A stretch of DNA of 64,000 bases from Sindora glabra. Lineage: Eukaryota > Streptophyta > Magnoliopsida > Fabales > Fabaceae. The stretch spans positions 59,439,809-59,503,808 of the forward strand of contig CM035236.1 in NCBI GenBank assembly GCA_020226215.1, given 5' to 3'. A program made the position numbers and the translations under genes. Shown here in pieces: positions 36,132 to 49,756 of the stretch. Each line of letters starts with the position of its first letter. Position 1 is the stretch's first letter. Under the pieces are notes generated by a model. The model searched no databases. It had not been told where the DNA came from and saw only the letters and a list, made by a program, of their open reading frames with translations.

Positions 36132-38212
36132 TGTTATGTCCTTATAATTTAAAATTTATTACTCAACCACCTATTTAATTGATTGCTTATTATCTTACTA
36201 GTTTATCATTGGCTTAATGGTATATCTTAAATTTAAGAAAAGAAATGGTAAATTATCAAATTTGATTAATATGACAAATAATTGAAATGATGAATATGTT
36301 GAAAAATTTATAATAGATAAGGAGTTTATTGAGTTGTAGAATATTTAACGATGGTTTAGAAATGAGAAGAATTTATGATATATATATTGTGAGTGGAGTT
36401 TAGAAATTAAAGAGGAATGAAGGGTAAAAAAAGGAATTGTAAAATTTTATAACTCCATAAAGGCGTTTTTAGTTAATATCTCAAAATTTGCTTGAAAACA
36501 CCTAAATCACCTAAATCCACTTCTGTTTTCCATATTTCTTACCATTTACTTCACTTCCTTTAAAATATTTACGCCATTTTTCAATAGGAGCCTTAATAAT
36601 TTCTACATTCCTTATCTTATTAAGATAAGAAATTTCAATGCTAGCATTCTTTAGCAAGTTTTGTAGCTCTCTTTCTTGTGTTTCCTTTTCCATTAACATT
36701 CTATTTGATTTTATTGAAGAGGGTTTAATGCAATTGTAACCTTAACTCAATATTTCTTGTTTTAGTAGTTAGAAAGCCAAGTTTTCCCTATCATCATTCC
36801 CACTCTTTTCTACCTAACTATCATGAGCAGCACTCTATTCTAAATCTAAACTAAATACATTACTTTGTTTAAGTTTTGGACTTCAAAGTGTTTTGTATGA
36901 AATTACCTAATGTTGTGTTTTGAGCATTAAATTAATATTGTGGTTGGTGGGTTTTGTTATTGAGAGTATCATTTATATGTATTTAGGGTTTAGTAATTGC
37001 ATTGAATGCTAATAATAAGCTTTGAGGTTTGGATTAAGTGACTAAACACTGGTTCTACTAAAAATCTATAATTTATAAGCATGTAATTAACTACATAGTT
37101 AACTATGCTAGCAAAGTTACTCTTGGACCTGGCGTTGTCAACTATAACCTAACATAATTAGTTCCTAACTTGGAGTATTCAACTACTATTTGGAAAAATT
37201 GTCCTCAAGCCAAGAGTAGTTGACTATATAATTGACTATAATAGGTTAGGTTTTACCTTAAAACATTAGTTTATTATATAGTCAATTACCATTAGGCAAG
37301 ATTTGTTTTTAGGCTCTTGTAGTTAACTATATAATCGACTATAGGTACTAAGATTCATCATTAGATACCCATAATCAAGTATATAGTCGACTACTACCTT
37401 ATTTCCTCATGTTAATGCCTTCTAATGAAATTTCTTGACACTGCACTTTTTGCATTAGGTAAAATGAAGATAAATAACATTGTTATGAATAATAAAAAAT
37501 AGAATGATTAAATGAAACATACTTGTGGTTATGAAATAAAAATAAATAAATAGATTGGCTTCTTCATATGATATAGGACTATGAAGTTTTTATGTTGTTA
37601 AGAGTGATAAGCTAACTATGCTCTTTTCTCTTTATTTATATATATGAGTGAATGCATAATGAATATATGTGAGTTGCCTATATTTATATTGTGAATTCTG
37701 AATTTAACGAGCCTTTTGATAAAAGGGAAATTATACATATAATTATGTCATACTTTTGCATCAGATCTATGTAACTATTTAAGAAAGAATAAGGTTGACC
37801 TTAAATAGACAATGATGGAGTGCATAAAAGAATAAGGTTGATTGGTAAGCATAAAGAGGATTATTTGTTTATATATATATATATAATGTTGAATTACTGA
37901 TGTGATATTTGATTTCAAATATTATAAAGGCTTGAAGGCCTTGCATTTTGATCTTTTATAGAAACTGTATGTAAACTTTTGGTAGGTTAAGCAACATAAC
38001 ATAAATACATTACAGTACAAATTAGCCTATAAGTAAGTATATGCCAAATTATTAAATATATACACTAAGTTGTTAAATGTCATAATTTATTTAGTTAGAA
38101 TGCTATCTCAATAAGCTCTTAGACTTACTTTTCCATGGTTTTTAATTTTAGATAATCAAATGAAATTTTAACTATTCTCAAAGCTAATGAAAATTAAAAA
38201 TTACTAGTTTTA
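36132..38212 (+). mobile_element. 3' LTR of the gypsy element (interrupted at its end)
   Basis: It starts TGTTATGTCC directly after the polypurine tract. It carries the palindrome array at 37079-37392, as the related LTRs do. The expected end (a ...ATAACA sequence) was not found before another LTR begins at about 38213, so the LTR is probably truncated or split there. A 62-codon minus-strand frame at 36511-36699 lies within it and is not recognised. Confidence 0.45.
37079..37392. repeat. TAGTTGACTATATAGTCGACTA palindrome array 2
   Basis: At least six imperfect units, for example AATTAACTACATAGTTAACT (37085-37104), GTTGACTATATAATTGACTA (37218-37237), AGTTAACTATATAATCGACT (37321-37340) and CAAGTATATAGTCGACTACT (37375-37394). 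Confidence 0.8.
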
Positions 38213-39758
38213 TGAAAATTTGCAATATAAAGCAATAAACCATATCAAATCATAGTGACCCACTTAATACACCTTTTCACATTTATTTATTAATTGTGAT
38301 TACATAATTATATATGCCTTTTATGCAATAAAAATAGAAGAAATAGATATAAGTAGTTATGAAAATTAAGATTGCATAATTAAGGCAATTATGCAAATAG
38401 TATATATGCAGAATGCAAAAAACAAAATAGAATTGAATTGGGTGGTTTTAATTTGAAATTAAATAGAATGCAACATTAGAAATAGAATATAGAATTATCA
38501 TAGAGAAAAATAAAGGAGACACACAATTGATACAAAGAAATTAAGAACTCTTTAATATATTAATCATAGATCACAACATATTTAATAAATGCAATTAATT
38601 TCTTAGTTTAGAATCATTCAAAGTCCTTGTAATGATTCACAAATTCTATGGTAGATTACTATCTAGGATTTAATCAATTTAAATTAGAAGAATTAAGCAA
38701 CTGCTATAATCTATAAGAATAAATCTAAATAAATTTAAATGTAGAATTCATTTGAATTGAAAGATTAAATTAGAAATCTCTAATTTAATCATCCAATCCT
38801 CTCTTCGTATATGAAGAATAGTGATTAGCTCACCAAAATTTAATATAAAAATAGATAGAAATCATAGATCATATAGATATACACAAATTATACTAAATCT
38901 AGATCCAATCCATGCAAATCTAGAAAAATCAATGAAGAATTAGAGAAAAAGGAAAATCAATTAACAATAATTAACAATACAAATCAAGATCTCATAATCC
39001 AAACTAGGTTAAGTCATAAAGTTCTTGAATTAGTCTAAAATTAAGCCCTTTATGGATAAAAGGAAGAAACTTAGAGAAAAGAATAAAGTTCTCTATAATT
39101 ATATATTCTTGCCTTTTGGAGGCACAAATCCTTAAATTTGATTTCCTATCCTACAAAATATAATGGACTAAGTTAATATGTCTTCTAAGGTTAAAAAGAA
39201 TAAGGTCTTGCTAATTTTATAAGAACATAGCCTAATTTACAATTTAATTTACTAATAGTATTTTACTATAATAATTTTTGTCACTAAGTTTCTAACTTAT
39301 GTTTGACTATCAAAATAATGTAATTTCATTAAAACTCAAACATGAAAATTGTTGGGCTAGGTCTTAGGCAACTTTAAGCACTAGTTTCTCATTTATTTAA
39401 CCTTTAAAGCTCCAAATATGACCTATATCGGTTTAGCTTAGATAGAAATTGAGCATAAACTTTACAGCTATTTTTTACCTTTCAAACATTTAAACTAAGC
39501 TTCAACCAAAATATATAAGTTTTAAAGCTTCCTTTAAGCTTTCTAACAATATAAAGATCACCTAATTTTGACACCTAGAACTTAAGTTATATCTAAAAAC
39601 CTGAAATAATATAAAATTTTAACATTAACTAAACAATTTCAAAACATTGAAAAACCAATACTAATTCATAAAACAAGTCCAATTCCATAAAATTAAGCAT
39701 GTGAAACACATTAAGAGATATAAAATAGGAGGAAATAACATATGTAATATTTTGCACA
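38213..39758 (-). mobile_element. LTR related to the one at 28657-30293
   Basis: The order of landmarks matches that LTR throughout, for example AGAATGCAAAA.ACAAAAT.GAATTG then GG.GGTTTT, then GATTTAATCAATT.A.ATT..., GAATTAAGCAACTG.TATAATCT, and AAACAAG.C..ATTC.ATAAAATTAAGCA near the right end. Identity is clearly reduced, so both are old. Ends (TGAAAATTTGCA...TTTTGCACA) were set by homology; no target duplication was found. Confidence 0.5.
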
Positions 39759-40192
39759 TTAACCATCACTTTTATAGTAATTAGGGCATGGATCTTCTCT
39801 TCTTTTACAGACTAAGCATCACTTATTTTTTAATTTTAGTTAATAGTGAAATTTTTATCTAAACTTTATAACTAGAGCCATGGTCATAGATAGGTAGAGG
39901 CATAGATTACTTTATACAAAGTGATAGTTAGGCAAACTTATACTCTCTTTGTTGCTACCTTTATAAGTTGACATAACTTCTTTTTTATTATCTCAATGTA
40001 AATTTAAATTATCAATTATTAGAAATTAGATGAATTTTTTCTCTAAATTTTACTTTAATTGTAGTTAGTTAAGCAAGAAATTGTATAAGGTCTTGCTTTA
40101 TAAATATAATTAATAAGGATATAAATTGAAAAGGCTCATGGGATTATGATTATCAATTTCACACTAGTCACAAGTTTAGAAGGGTTGTGACA
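39759..40192 (-). mobile_element. Truncated gypsy LTR start
   Basis: Read on the - strand from 40192 it begins TGTCACAACCCTTCTAAAC, resembling the LTR start at 42624 (TGTTACAACCCTCTAAAAC). Similarity is not followed past the LTR that begins at 39758. Low confidence. Confidence 0.35.
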
Positions 40193-40493
40193 TTAATAGT
40201 GAAGGATTTGGGTAGCTTGCTAGATGTTATAGACTTAAACCTTCATGTTGATAATGTACCAAAAAGTATTAATGACATTTAATCAAGATTCAATTTTCTT
40301 ATAATAACACCAACTCAAAGATAAGAGGGATTACAGAAAAGGGTATTCTTTTAAGTCCCTGAGAAGTAAAAGGAATACAATTAAAAGGAGCAATTGCCAT
40401 AGTAAACATCTAACTAGAATTTTTCAAAGCTAACTTTTCCATTTAATTAGGTACCATATTCTTTTCTCTAAAAATATGAGAATTGTACCTGCT
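40193..40493. other. Short unassigned stretch
   Basis: AT-rich sequence between two LTRs; nothing recognisable. Confidence 0.4.
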
Positions 40494-42624
40494 TGTTATG
40501 ATCCGTCTTAAGGCATGTAATTTGCATAAAGAATCATTTTGGATGATAACCTACTAGTATTTTTCCATATGTATCTAATATTTTATTATACATTCAATCA
40601 TGCTTTTCAAAGAAAATAAAGTATGTGATATTTTGAAAATTCATCATTAAATAATTAAGTACGTTATCATGCATAGTTGCCCTAATTATCCCTAAGGCTA
40701 ACATTAACATTAGAGGATCTTAAGCGGGTTTACTTCCAATCTATCTGACAGTAGCTGAGCACCTATAAGTGAAAGGTTTCTAAAGAAAAGAAGAGAAAGA
40801 AAGAGAAAAGGTGAGTTTCCAAGAAATACAATAATCAAATAACAAGTAAAAAGTAAATTATGAAGATAATTACAATTTTTTTAAGAAATACTTTGAAGTC
40901 ATATTTAAGGAAAATAATTACATTCTCGTACCTTTACTAAGGAATAGGGAAATTTTTCAAAGGAATTTATCTATCCGTTAAGAGCTAACTATAAACAATG
41001 CAGTATTAAGTTCTATCGAGGATACACCAGCCATTTTCACATTATTTTAGTTACAAAAGGGAACTTAATATTTTATACTATATTAGCCATTGAGGATTAT
41101 AACATACATGGACAAAGAAAACTAGTAAATCTCCTTGTGACTCTTATATAGCCTTATCCCTCACAAATCCATCCTTGTTGCTTTAGGGTTAGCTTTATCC
41201 CATCACAAACAAGTATACAAATATAGTGTAAATAACATAATATATATCTTATCGCCTTAACATCAGCAATCTCATAATTGCTCACTATAACTAAAAGTCA
41301 TAACAAGTGCGTTCTAGCATTTCTATTGCATAGTTAACCAATATATATCCATGTATAAACAAAACCATAAAGGACAATTAGTAATAGTATAAATTAAACA
41401 TAACACTTGCAAGTCACACTTACAATGTATACATAAGCATCACAACATTATCATGCCTCTTTATATAGCCTTATATCATCTATTCATCATATTCTAATAC
41501 ACACAACTTAATTTATTATTATAAAAAAATTAGTATGCTTGAACCCTTATTTCAAATAGTAAGTAAAACTTTATAGGTCAAAGAATCGACTATATAGTCA
41601 ATTATGTAATCCATAAAAATAATTCTAAACGAGTAAATTTGACAACAAGCTACTAGGGAGCATGGTATCAAGTATATAATTGATTATACAATTGACTACA
41701 TAATCCTTGAGAGCAACTCCATGGAAGCATAGTTGACTATGTAGTCGACTATAGGCTATTATAGGGTAGTTTTTTAGAAGAGTAGTTAACTATCTAATTA
41801 ACTGTAACCTAGTTCCTAGAAGAATTTATCATAAAATCACTATTTACTTAATGTATCCTTATTCCAAATTCTCATTTTAAGCCACTAAACACAATCAAAT
41901 CATCAAATAATGTTTTATCATCATCTACACACTAAATCTAACAAGAAGCTCAAATAGAACCTTTAATTTCATCATCTTCTTTCAAATTTAGAAGAAACTA
42001 AAATAATTAGCATTTATCAATAATAATCATTTAGACATTTAATTCTAACTAAAATGTTAACTTACCTTGTATTGATGAGTTACTAGCTAGGAAAAATCAT
42101 AGTTTGATAGTTCTTAATCATCTAAAAATTAAAATACTTGAATTAAGGCTCAAATTCCCTCTTTTGTGATAGAATATCTTAATCCCATTAAATCTTAATG
42201 AAAATGAAGAGGGGACTTAGCAAAAGTTAGAGTTAAGGAGACCTTACCATGTGTGGATTAAGGAAATATAAGTGATTATTAAATATTTGTTTAAGGTTGA
42301 TAAGGAAAAGAGAGGAAAAATGAGAGGATAAAGCTTAAAAAATGTTTTAGGTTAGGAAAAGCAAGGAGAAGGTTGAAGATTAAGGAATAAAAAAGGAAAG
42401 TGGCCAGGATATTTTTAGAAATATGCCTTAAAAATCCTTCATGCTTACATACTCATTTGTAAACAAGCTTAACCTTTAAACATTTTGTTTCATCCAATTT
42501 TCCTTAATTAATTCATACAAAATTTTTATTTCAAACTCATCCAAATAATAAAGAAATTCACTTTTCTTTACGTTTATTTATTATTCTTATACAAAAATAT
42601 TTTAAGTTTTAGAGGGTTGTAACA
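40494..42624 (-). mobile_element. Gypsy (Tekay-like) solo LTR
   Basis: Read on the - strand it starts TGTTACAACCC (42624) and ends CGGATCATAACA (40494). Flanks are CTGCT (40489-40493) and TTGCT (42625-42629), a one-mismatch 5 bp duplication. It has the same layout as the LTRs near 28.4-31 kb and 36.1-38.2 kb, including the AAAATATCCTGGCCACTTTCC stretch, CT-rich leader and palindrome array. No internal region adjoins it, so it is a solo LTR. Confidence 0.7.
41580..41815. repeat. TAGTTGACTATATAGTCGACTA palindrome array 3
   Basis: Units include ATCGACTATATAGTCAATTA (41584-41603), TATAATTGATTATACAATTG, ATAGTTGACTATGTAGTCGA (41730-41749) and AGTTAACTATCTAATTAACT (41783-41802). This array lies in the solo LTR of opposite orientation. 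Confidence 0.8.
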
Positions 42625-42868
42625 TTGCTAATATCTAGCCATTAAATTGATGATGGCATGTACAATGCTAGCATTTAGATCAAAGGGACCACATCCATTC
42701 TCTACTAAAGGCTTTTAAATAATCTCGTTCCACTTATATTTTTTCCAACCTTAAATTCTAATCAAACTATAAACTAGTAAAAATATCCTAAAGTTTAGTT
42801 TTAACAAAACCACCCAATCTTCCTTTCATACTAAAACTATAAATCCATTGACCTTCATAGTCACTAAT

Positions 42869-45800
42869 CACTACTACAAGTTTGCCATATAGTGTTACCA
42901 TATTAGCATTGGTTATATTGAAAATCAATATATATAATAGTGTGGTGCCATTTTTGCAATTATGAGATACCTATAACATTGATTATAATAAAATCCCATT
43001 GTGATAAGTTAGCATAGTAGTATTTTTGAAATTAAGAGAAACTTATCACATTAGTTTAAATAAAAGACTAACATCAAAAGTCATTCATTGATAAGTTAGG
43101 ACATTGATTTCCTATAAGCATCGTCCAAAAGGTATTCAAATCATCTTGGTTAGAAATATAAAATGTTTATATATTAGTTTTTCTTTAATAACTAACATTT
43201 ATTCTTATTACCACTATTTATGAATTTTGCTTTCACTTAATTTTTTATTTAGGTGTCTAAGAGTATAACACACCATCAATGCTACATAATTAGAAATACT
43301 TTCAATCTTATAATTATAAGTTTCCTATTGAACCATGTTTATCTTCTATTAGGATGGGATGCTCATGATTATAAGATATATGTGGTCTAATAGGATACTC
43401 ATATTCATAAAATTTGAAGTATTTTTAATTTTGTAACACCAAGCATGTATGTTGTCTTTATATTCCACTTAATACTGCAAGGAATGAATAGATAATGTTT
43501 GTAAAATTTTGTTGAGCACTTTAACATGGCGAAAACATATCAAATCTCTTTAATAAATAAGAATTTGCAAAAATAGGTGGCCATATTATAAACTATATTA
43601 ATGATGTACTGTAGTTTTGGTGTAGGTCATTATTTTATAAGAAATATATAGTGTATAATGATTTTAAATTACATTAAATGGTGAATCATTGTTTACTAGT
43701 TAATGTTAATAATGTTGTTAGAAAAATGATTTGTAATTGGTATCTCTTGTTAGAAAATGTTAAGATGTAGAAAGTTGATAATGTTGTTTAAGAAAATTGG
43801 TATTCATTGTTAGAAAAATGTTAAGATGCAAATATTATGTATTAATAAAAGTAAAAAAAGAATAAATAACATCAATCATTTATTAAAAACCTAATGTAAC
43901 CAAATGTTGCTTAGAAAACAAAAAGGGAAAGATAATGAGTTGGATCAAAATTTTTTTTTGAAATTACCATATTGGTTTTTTTGGCCTAGCTAACATATAA
44001 AATTATAGTGCTGGCACCTAACTTAAAATAAATAATTAAACATTTACCAAGGATAGTAGTAAGCATTTTCAAAGGATGACATTTATGAGGTATAAAGAAA
44101 TCGCAAAATTAGATGCATTGATGGATGACAAAAATTAGAAGCAAATACCCCATCAATTTTTTGATTAACCAATGTCTAAAGGTATACCGACAACTAACTA
44201 ATATGTAATATGTATTTACCAATGATGATATTTATAAGGTGCAAAAGTTATATCAAGAAACAAAAAGATAGATTAGAAATTTGGAATGAGTTACCACATC
44301 AGGTTTTTTAATATAATTGATGTATAAAGGTAAATCAACGGCCTTTAATGTGTACTAAACACTAATCATATTTACTAATAACATGTATCAAAAAATCACC
44401 ATAAATTACAATGTTTTGAGGTATATCAACAGTTAAGCAATATGAATTAAAACATATGCAATACATCAATTTTCAATTAACGATTGATAACTAAAGTTTT
44501 ACATATTGCTTATAAGTTTTATTCCTACTCTTCATTTGAAACTTCTATGCCTTATAATAGGAAAATTGATTGGAAATTTTAGTAAGAAGAAGTAACATAT
44601 TTATTTTTGTATTGGAAGGCTTGAGTTCATTGCAAAATTGGACATATTGTTCATTCTCACTATAATTTTTCATCAATTTGTAACTATTTATGCCTATAAA
44701 TCCATCTCTATTATTCATTCTAAATTATAACATTTAGGTTCTATATTAAGAAGCACATTTAGATATATTAAGAAAAAGTAAAGATGAGAAAAATGATGAA
44801 ACATTGTAGTGAAAAAATGTAACATGTCCATTTTTGCATTGAAAGGATTGAGTTCATTGTAAAAATGGATATGTTGTTTTATCTCACTATAATTTATTAT
44901 TAATTTAATTTCATCTACATTCTCTAACTCAAAAACCCTTAAACAATATGAAAAGAATTATGAGAAGAGGATACCTACTTTTTCTTTTATTTATAGTTTA
45001 TTATTCATTATAAATTGTAGTTTTTCATTGTATATATTAATATACTTGCATAAGGATAAATAAAATAGCACCATTTTCATAATAAATCATCAGTTTCTTA
45101 TTTATTTCATTTACATTGAATCTATTGCTTTTGTACATATTTAATTATATAAAAGAAAGGTTACAATGCAAAAAATAATTTTAATGCTACTAAATTTACT
45201 TAAAGTTTAATTAAAATAAAATCCAATATTCATAAAATGATGTTGGTGTTCTTACAAGATTTGTGTTAAAATTATAAAATTGTTACCTGAAAGATTTTAG
45301 AAAATGTTAGACAAATAATTTTCTTACATTTTGATGTTAGTTTTTATTTAATAACCAATATGTAAAATTTTATGATAGAATGATGTAGTTTGATTATAGA
45401 GGTTCTTTTTTTTTTTTCTTTAGTAACTAGCATATAAACTTAAAATAGTATGAAATGTAAGGTACGAGTTGAAAACCACATAATGTAGATGTAAATTTTT
45501 TTATATATATTTTATGTTTGTTCTTATAATTTAATTTCTAGTTTCATAATTGACAATATGTTGTTACCTTTCATGTTGATGTAACTTTTATAAGATTCTA
45601 TAGGTAAGAAACTTAATTTCATTTATCTTCTTTGGTATTTGTTATAATATTATATATAAAATTTTAATGAATATTGCTTATTGCAATTGTATATACTAAA
45701 TTTGTGTATTTTTCAAGGGAGTGTAAATCTCATATATCGAGCAATAGGAACTTATAGCGAAACACCTATCTCTAATTGAGATAATCTTTGTTTTTTAATT

Positions 45801-46212
45801 TTTTTTACTTAAAATTATTGAAATTAAGATGGAAATGTTAGCTAGTTAAAGTGTAAAAAATATGGGAAATAAAGGGGACAGGATGATGGTAAAAGGTTAG
45901 CAATTATAAGGGCGGAATGACATACTATATTGAATATTTTTATTGATAGAAGTGGCATATAAAATATGATGTTAGTTACTTATAAAAAATTGACATTTAA
46001 TATTATTAAAAATCTTTATGTTATATTTTCTATGAAGGAACAACAACTATTTTCTATATAAGGAAATTGACATTATTTTTACTTTTGTTACATCAATTAT
46101 AAAATTGACATAAAATTGTATAACATACAATGATGCCTTTATATACATTAAACAATAACCAATGTTAAATTTGTTGAACAATTAATATTAAAAAAGAAAT
46201 TATGTAGTAGTG
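42869..46212. mobile_element. Non-autonomous CACTA element 2
   Basis: The left end is CACTACTACAAG and the right end ...TATGTAGTAGTG, the complement of CACTACTACATA. Interior blocks match CACTA element 1 at 11405-15471: the 'attgcttataagttttattcctactcttcatttgaaac' segment (near 44505), the 'aatctcatatatcgagcaatag...acctatctctaatt' segment (near 45730) and the segment before the right end. Flanking trinucleotides AAT/ATA do not match. No transposase frame was seen. Confidence 0.65.
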
Positions 46213-47535
46213 ATAATCCCTCTATCAATGCAAGCTTAATTTGTATTTAGTTTAAACTATTTTTCTAATTTCTACCAAGACTTGTAACTGGTTCATTAAC
46301 CAAATTAAAGTCATGTAAAGTAGTTAAACTAAAAAAAGATTCAATTTAACATCTCTTTAACATATTGTATAGATTTTCCCAACAGTCAATGAGAATATAT
46401 GAAATGCTACCTTATCAAGAATAAATAAATAGTAAAAAAAGTCACTAATTCTTATAATTTTATATATTTTTCAAATTTCACCTTAGCAACTTTAAATTAA
46501 AAATTTTGAGATGAAATATTTCATAAAGGATTTTAGATTGCCAAGGTGAAATCAATAATCCACCATTGTATTTTCCATTTGTTCTAACCCTCGTTAACCT
46601 TTGATCAAAATTTTTAACTAAGGATGCGAAGTTAGTCAAATTTGGACAGGGTTGGTTTAATTGGTATTTCTTCAAGTTGAAAGGGCTTGTATTCTCACAA
46701 GTAGAAAGCTAGCTTAAACATAGTAGATCACATTTGGTAAAATGGTCAAATGGGTGTTCTTGAACGAAGGTCATGATTATGAACCACTCATAAAGCAATC
46801 ATAGAAAAGGAGAATGCAAAGATGACATATGGATGCCACTTGGTGAATAGTGATTATCCTAAGATAAATGTAATTACTCTTTAAAAAGTAAATATCAATT
46901 GGATAACTACTTGATTCTTGTAGTATAAATAAGGTAAGCATAAAGATAAAAGGATCCTTTTTACCAAAATTACTATTGAAGCAAACATGTACTCTGATCC
47001 CTAATACTAGCACTCTGCTAGCATTTTTCTAGTATCCCATTACCATCTTTTGCATTTCTCTAAGAAATTATTGTAATTCTTCTTATACTTTTCTTAAAAA
47101 CTAGGATCTAGGTTTCCAATAATTAAACTTCTAACATTTGTAACGTTAATGCATTATTAGATCTACTTTTCCAAATAACTATAAATAATTACACTTAATT
47201 ACTTTGTTGTAGAACAATTTATCCAAATTATTAATTATTCTAGCATTTATTACTTTCTTCTCATTTATTGATTTGTATTACTTCTTCCTCTACATATAAA
47301 AGATCTATTCAAAACTTCCTTAGAAAACTAGGAAAGAACTTATTACTACTAGAGAAAAGTTAAATTAATACTGGAATTTTCAATGTAAAATAAATTAGTA
47401 CATCTAATGGGACTTGGTTATGGTATAAAGTTTAGACACTTTTTTATTTATGCAATTAGAAAGTGGTATAATTTTATCACCAATTATCATTAATATAAAA
47501 AACATGACATCTACCTCTGGAATTGCTCGTGACAA
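46213..47535 (+). mobile_element. Probable LTR and leader of a second gypsy lineage
   Basis: A good TATA box (GTATAAATAAGG, 46923-46934) is followed by a stretch leading to a gag relic that starts about 47.54 kb. That is the layout of an LTR promoter plus leader. The LTR ends and primer binding site could not be located. Small minus-strand frames here are not supported. Confidence 0.35.
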
Positions 47536-49756
47536 CCTTCTATTTTAAAAAAGAGTTATTACAAATGTCAATCAACCCCAAGCATGGAAGGTAAAAGTAA
47601 AAAAATATGAAGTCAATTGATGTTGTAGCCTAAAATATAAATAATCAGAATAACAATGCACTGAGTAATGGGTAGCAAGATAATAATGTACTAAACAAGG
47701 AGTAAAACTAACCAAGTTAAAAATTAAAGAAATGGCCACTAAAATAATAAGCAGACTGTGTGTAATCAAAATAATAGGAATGCCCTAATGAATAACAATA
47801 ATAAGCCATATAACTATCAAAGAAATAATGTCGAGGGGTCTAATGGCTTGCTTACTAGAATGCCTTATGTTATGCCATAAACTGATGAAAATAATAGGTT
47901 TATTTCCTATAACAGTTGAAACATTTAGGCTGAGAGAGTGAATGCATAACCCCTAGATGTTGTTGAAGATAACAATAGTCATGGGTCTACCCCTCAAAAT
48001 TTAGCCATGCTTAAATAATAAAAGGATAGGAGTAATCATGATATGGTACATATGTTCTCATAACAAATTACCACCATATTAAAGTTAATCATTGAGAATG
48101 TAGTTATTGGCCAAAACCAAATAAATCAAACTATAGAGAAAGTGGTGTAACATCTCAATTTGCAACAAGGTGATAAATAAGACTTTAAAAAGGAAAAAAA
48201 TTGATACTAAACCAAAAGCCAAATTTAATGATATTGATAGATTGGAATATGACTAGGTGAGACTTATAAGAAATGGCAAGTAATTAAGAAAGGCTCAGTT
48301 CAAAAGACCTCAAAATAAATGTGCACAAGACAATACACATAAGTTGAACTAGAATGTACTAATCATCGAAATGCTCATTATAATCAAAGCCAAGATCAAA
48401 ATATACAATTCTTAGTCAAAAGATTGCTGAATTAGTTAGGCTATCAAGGTACATATCCAAATTATCAAGGAGCATTTCCAAAATGGATACACCAAGTTAA
48501 ACTACCTAAGGGCTTTAGAATGTCGAAGTGTACTACATTCTTTAATGAACATGACTAATTAATCCACCATTGAACACATAGCTTGGTTTACAATTAAGTG
48601 TAAGGAATTAGTTAGGAATGAATTCTTAAAGTTGAGGCATTTCCCTCTATCTTTAACCCGAATAATGTTCTCTTAATACTTAAGACTTCCATTCAATTTA
48701 GTTCACTCATGAACCCAAATGGAAAGGATGTTCCATGAAAATTTTACTGATAATAAGTTAGAATGAATTTGGCCAACTTGATGAGTCTACATAAAAGTTT
48801 GGTGGAGTTAGCTAAAGACCACCTATTTTGCTATCAATAGGTTCATAGTTGACATTTTACTCAAATTGTTGAGAGTGAAATATCTAAAATAGCAAAGACA
48901 AGATTTCATTATGCTATTCATAAAAAATTGGTAAATTAAAACATTAATGATATTGCTAAATTAGATGAAAAAGTTTATCAAATACAACAATTATAGAAAG
49001 AGAAAGATAGAAAATCAAGGAGGACTCACTTCAAAGAAAATAAAGTAGCCTATGTTGAAAGACTTAAGGCTGATAAAAATAGTGAGAATGAGATCTATGT
49101 GACTAAACTTAAGCCTTACCCTTCTTACACTTATTTGTTATTAAAAAATGTTGAAAAAAAATAAAATAGGCCATATTAACAAAAATATTTATTCTTTTGA
49201 TATAAACAAAGCTAAAAATATCATAATATGTTAGGCTATATTACTAACAATTGTGTCCATTTTAAGATAATGATTGAAAAAGTTATCAAGTAAAGAAGAC
49301 TAAGATTTATCGATAAAGCTAAGAAAATGATAATTGATAAAACCTTTTTTTTTTCTAACTAGGTCAAACTATGTGAAATCAAATGATAACTTCAACTTAT
49401 TTAACATTAAAGTTAAGGTGATAGCTTATTATAGATATGCTAATTTTGACTTATTCAACAAAGAGGTCAATATTGTGGCCTATTATGAGTATTATGAACC
49501 ATTGGATGCATTATTCTTTCCTAAAACATATTCATATGAAGAAGATTTAAACACTAACTTCATCAAGAGAATATAATGTGAAAGGGAATGTTGAAGATGT
49601 ACCCTTAATGTGAGAAGTATTCTAACTAATTGAGGGTGGTGATGTACAAAAAAAGGTTAAAAGATCAAATTATTATAGAAGTTCAAAAGTTAGCTAATGA
49701 CAAAAGGAAACCTTAAAAAGGGTTAAAGAGTTTCAAAAACAAAAAGGAAAAGAAAA
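47536..49756 (+). pseudogene. Gypsy gag relic (retrotransposon gag domain and zinc-finger region)
   Basis: Frames on + read KRVITNVNQPQAWKVK (about 47552), WIHQVKLPKGFRMSK (48489-48533), EHIAWFTIKCKEL then NEFLKLRHFPLSLTR (48574-48660), MERMFHENF (48721-48747), later ITNNCVHFKIMIEKVIK (about 49240-49290) and an 80-codon frame at 49334-49576. These match, in order, the plant gypsy gag family with the '...H-I-A-R-F-x-x-Q-C-G-E...N-E-F-L-x-L-R-x-F-x-x-S-L' core and the 'T-N-N-C-x-x-F-R-x-x-I-Q' knuckle region. Many stops and frameshifts. It is cut at about 49757 by a minus-strand LTR element; the next part of the polyprotein appears at 63.4 kb. Confidence 0.75.

Noticed and set aside
30849..41815. 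CRISPR-like regularly spaced repeats
   Set aside because: The units are imperfect palindromes with variable spacers inside plant LTRs; nothing suggests a prokaryotic array or cas genes.
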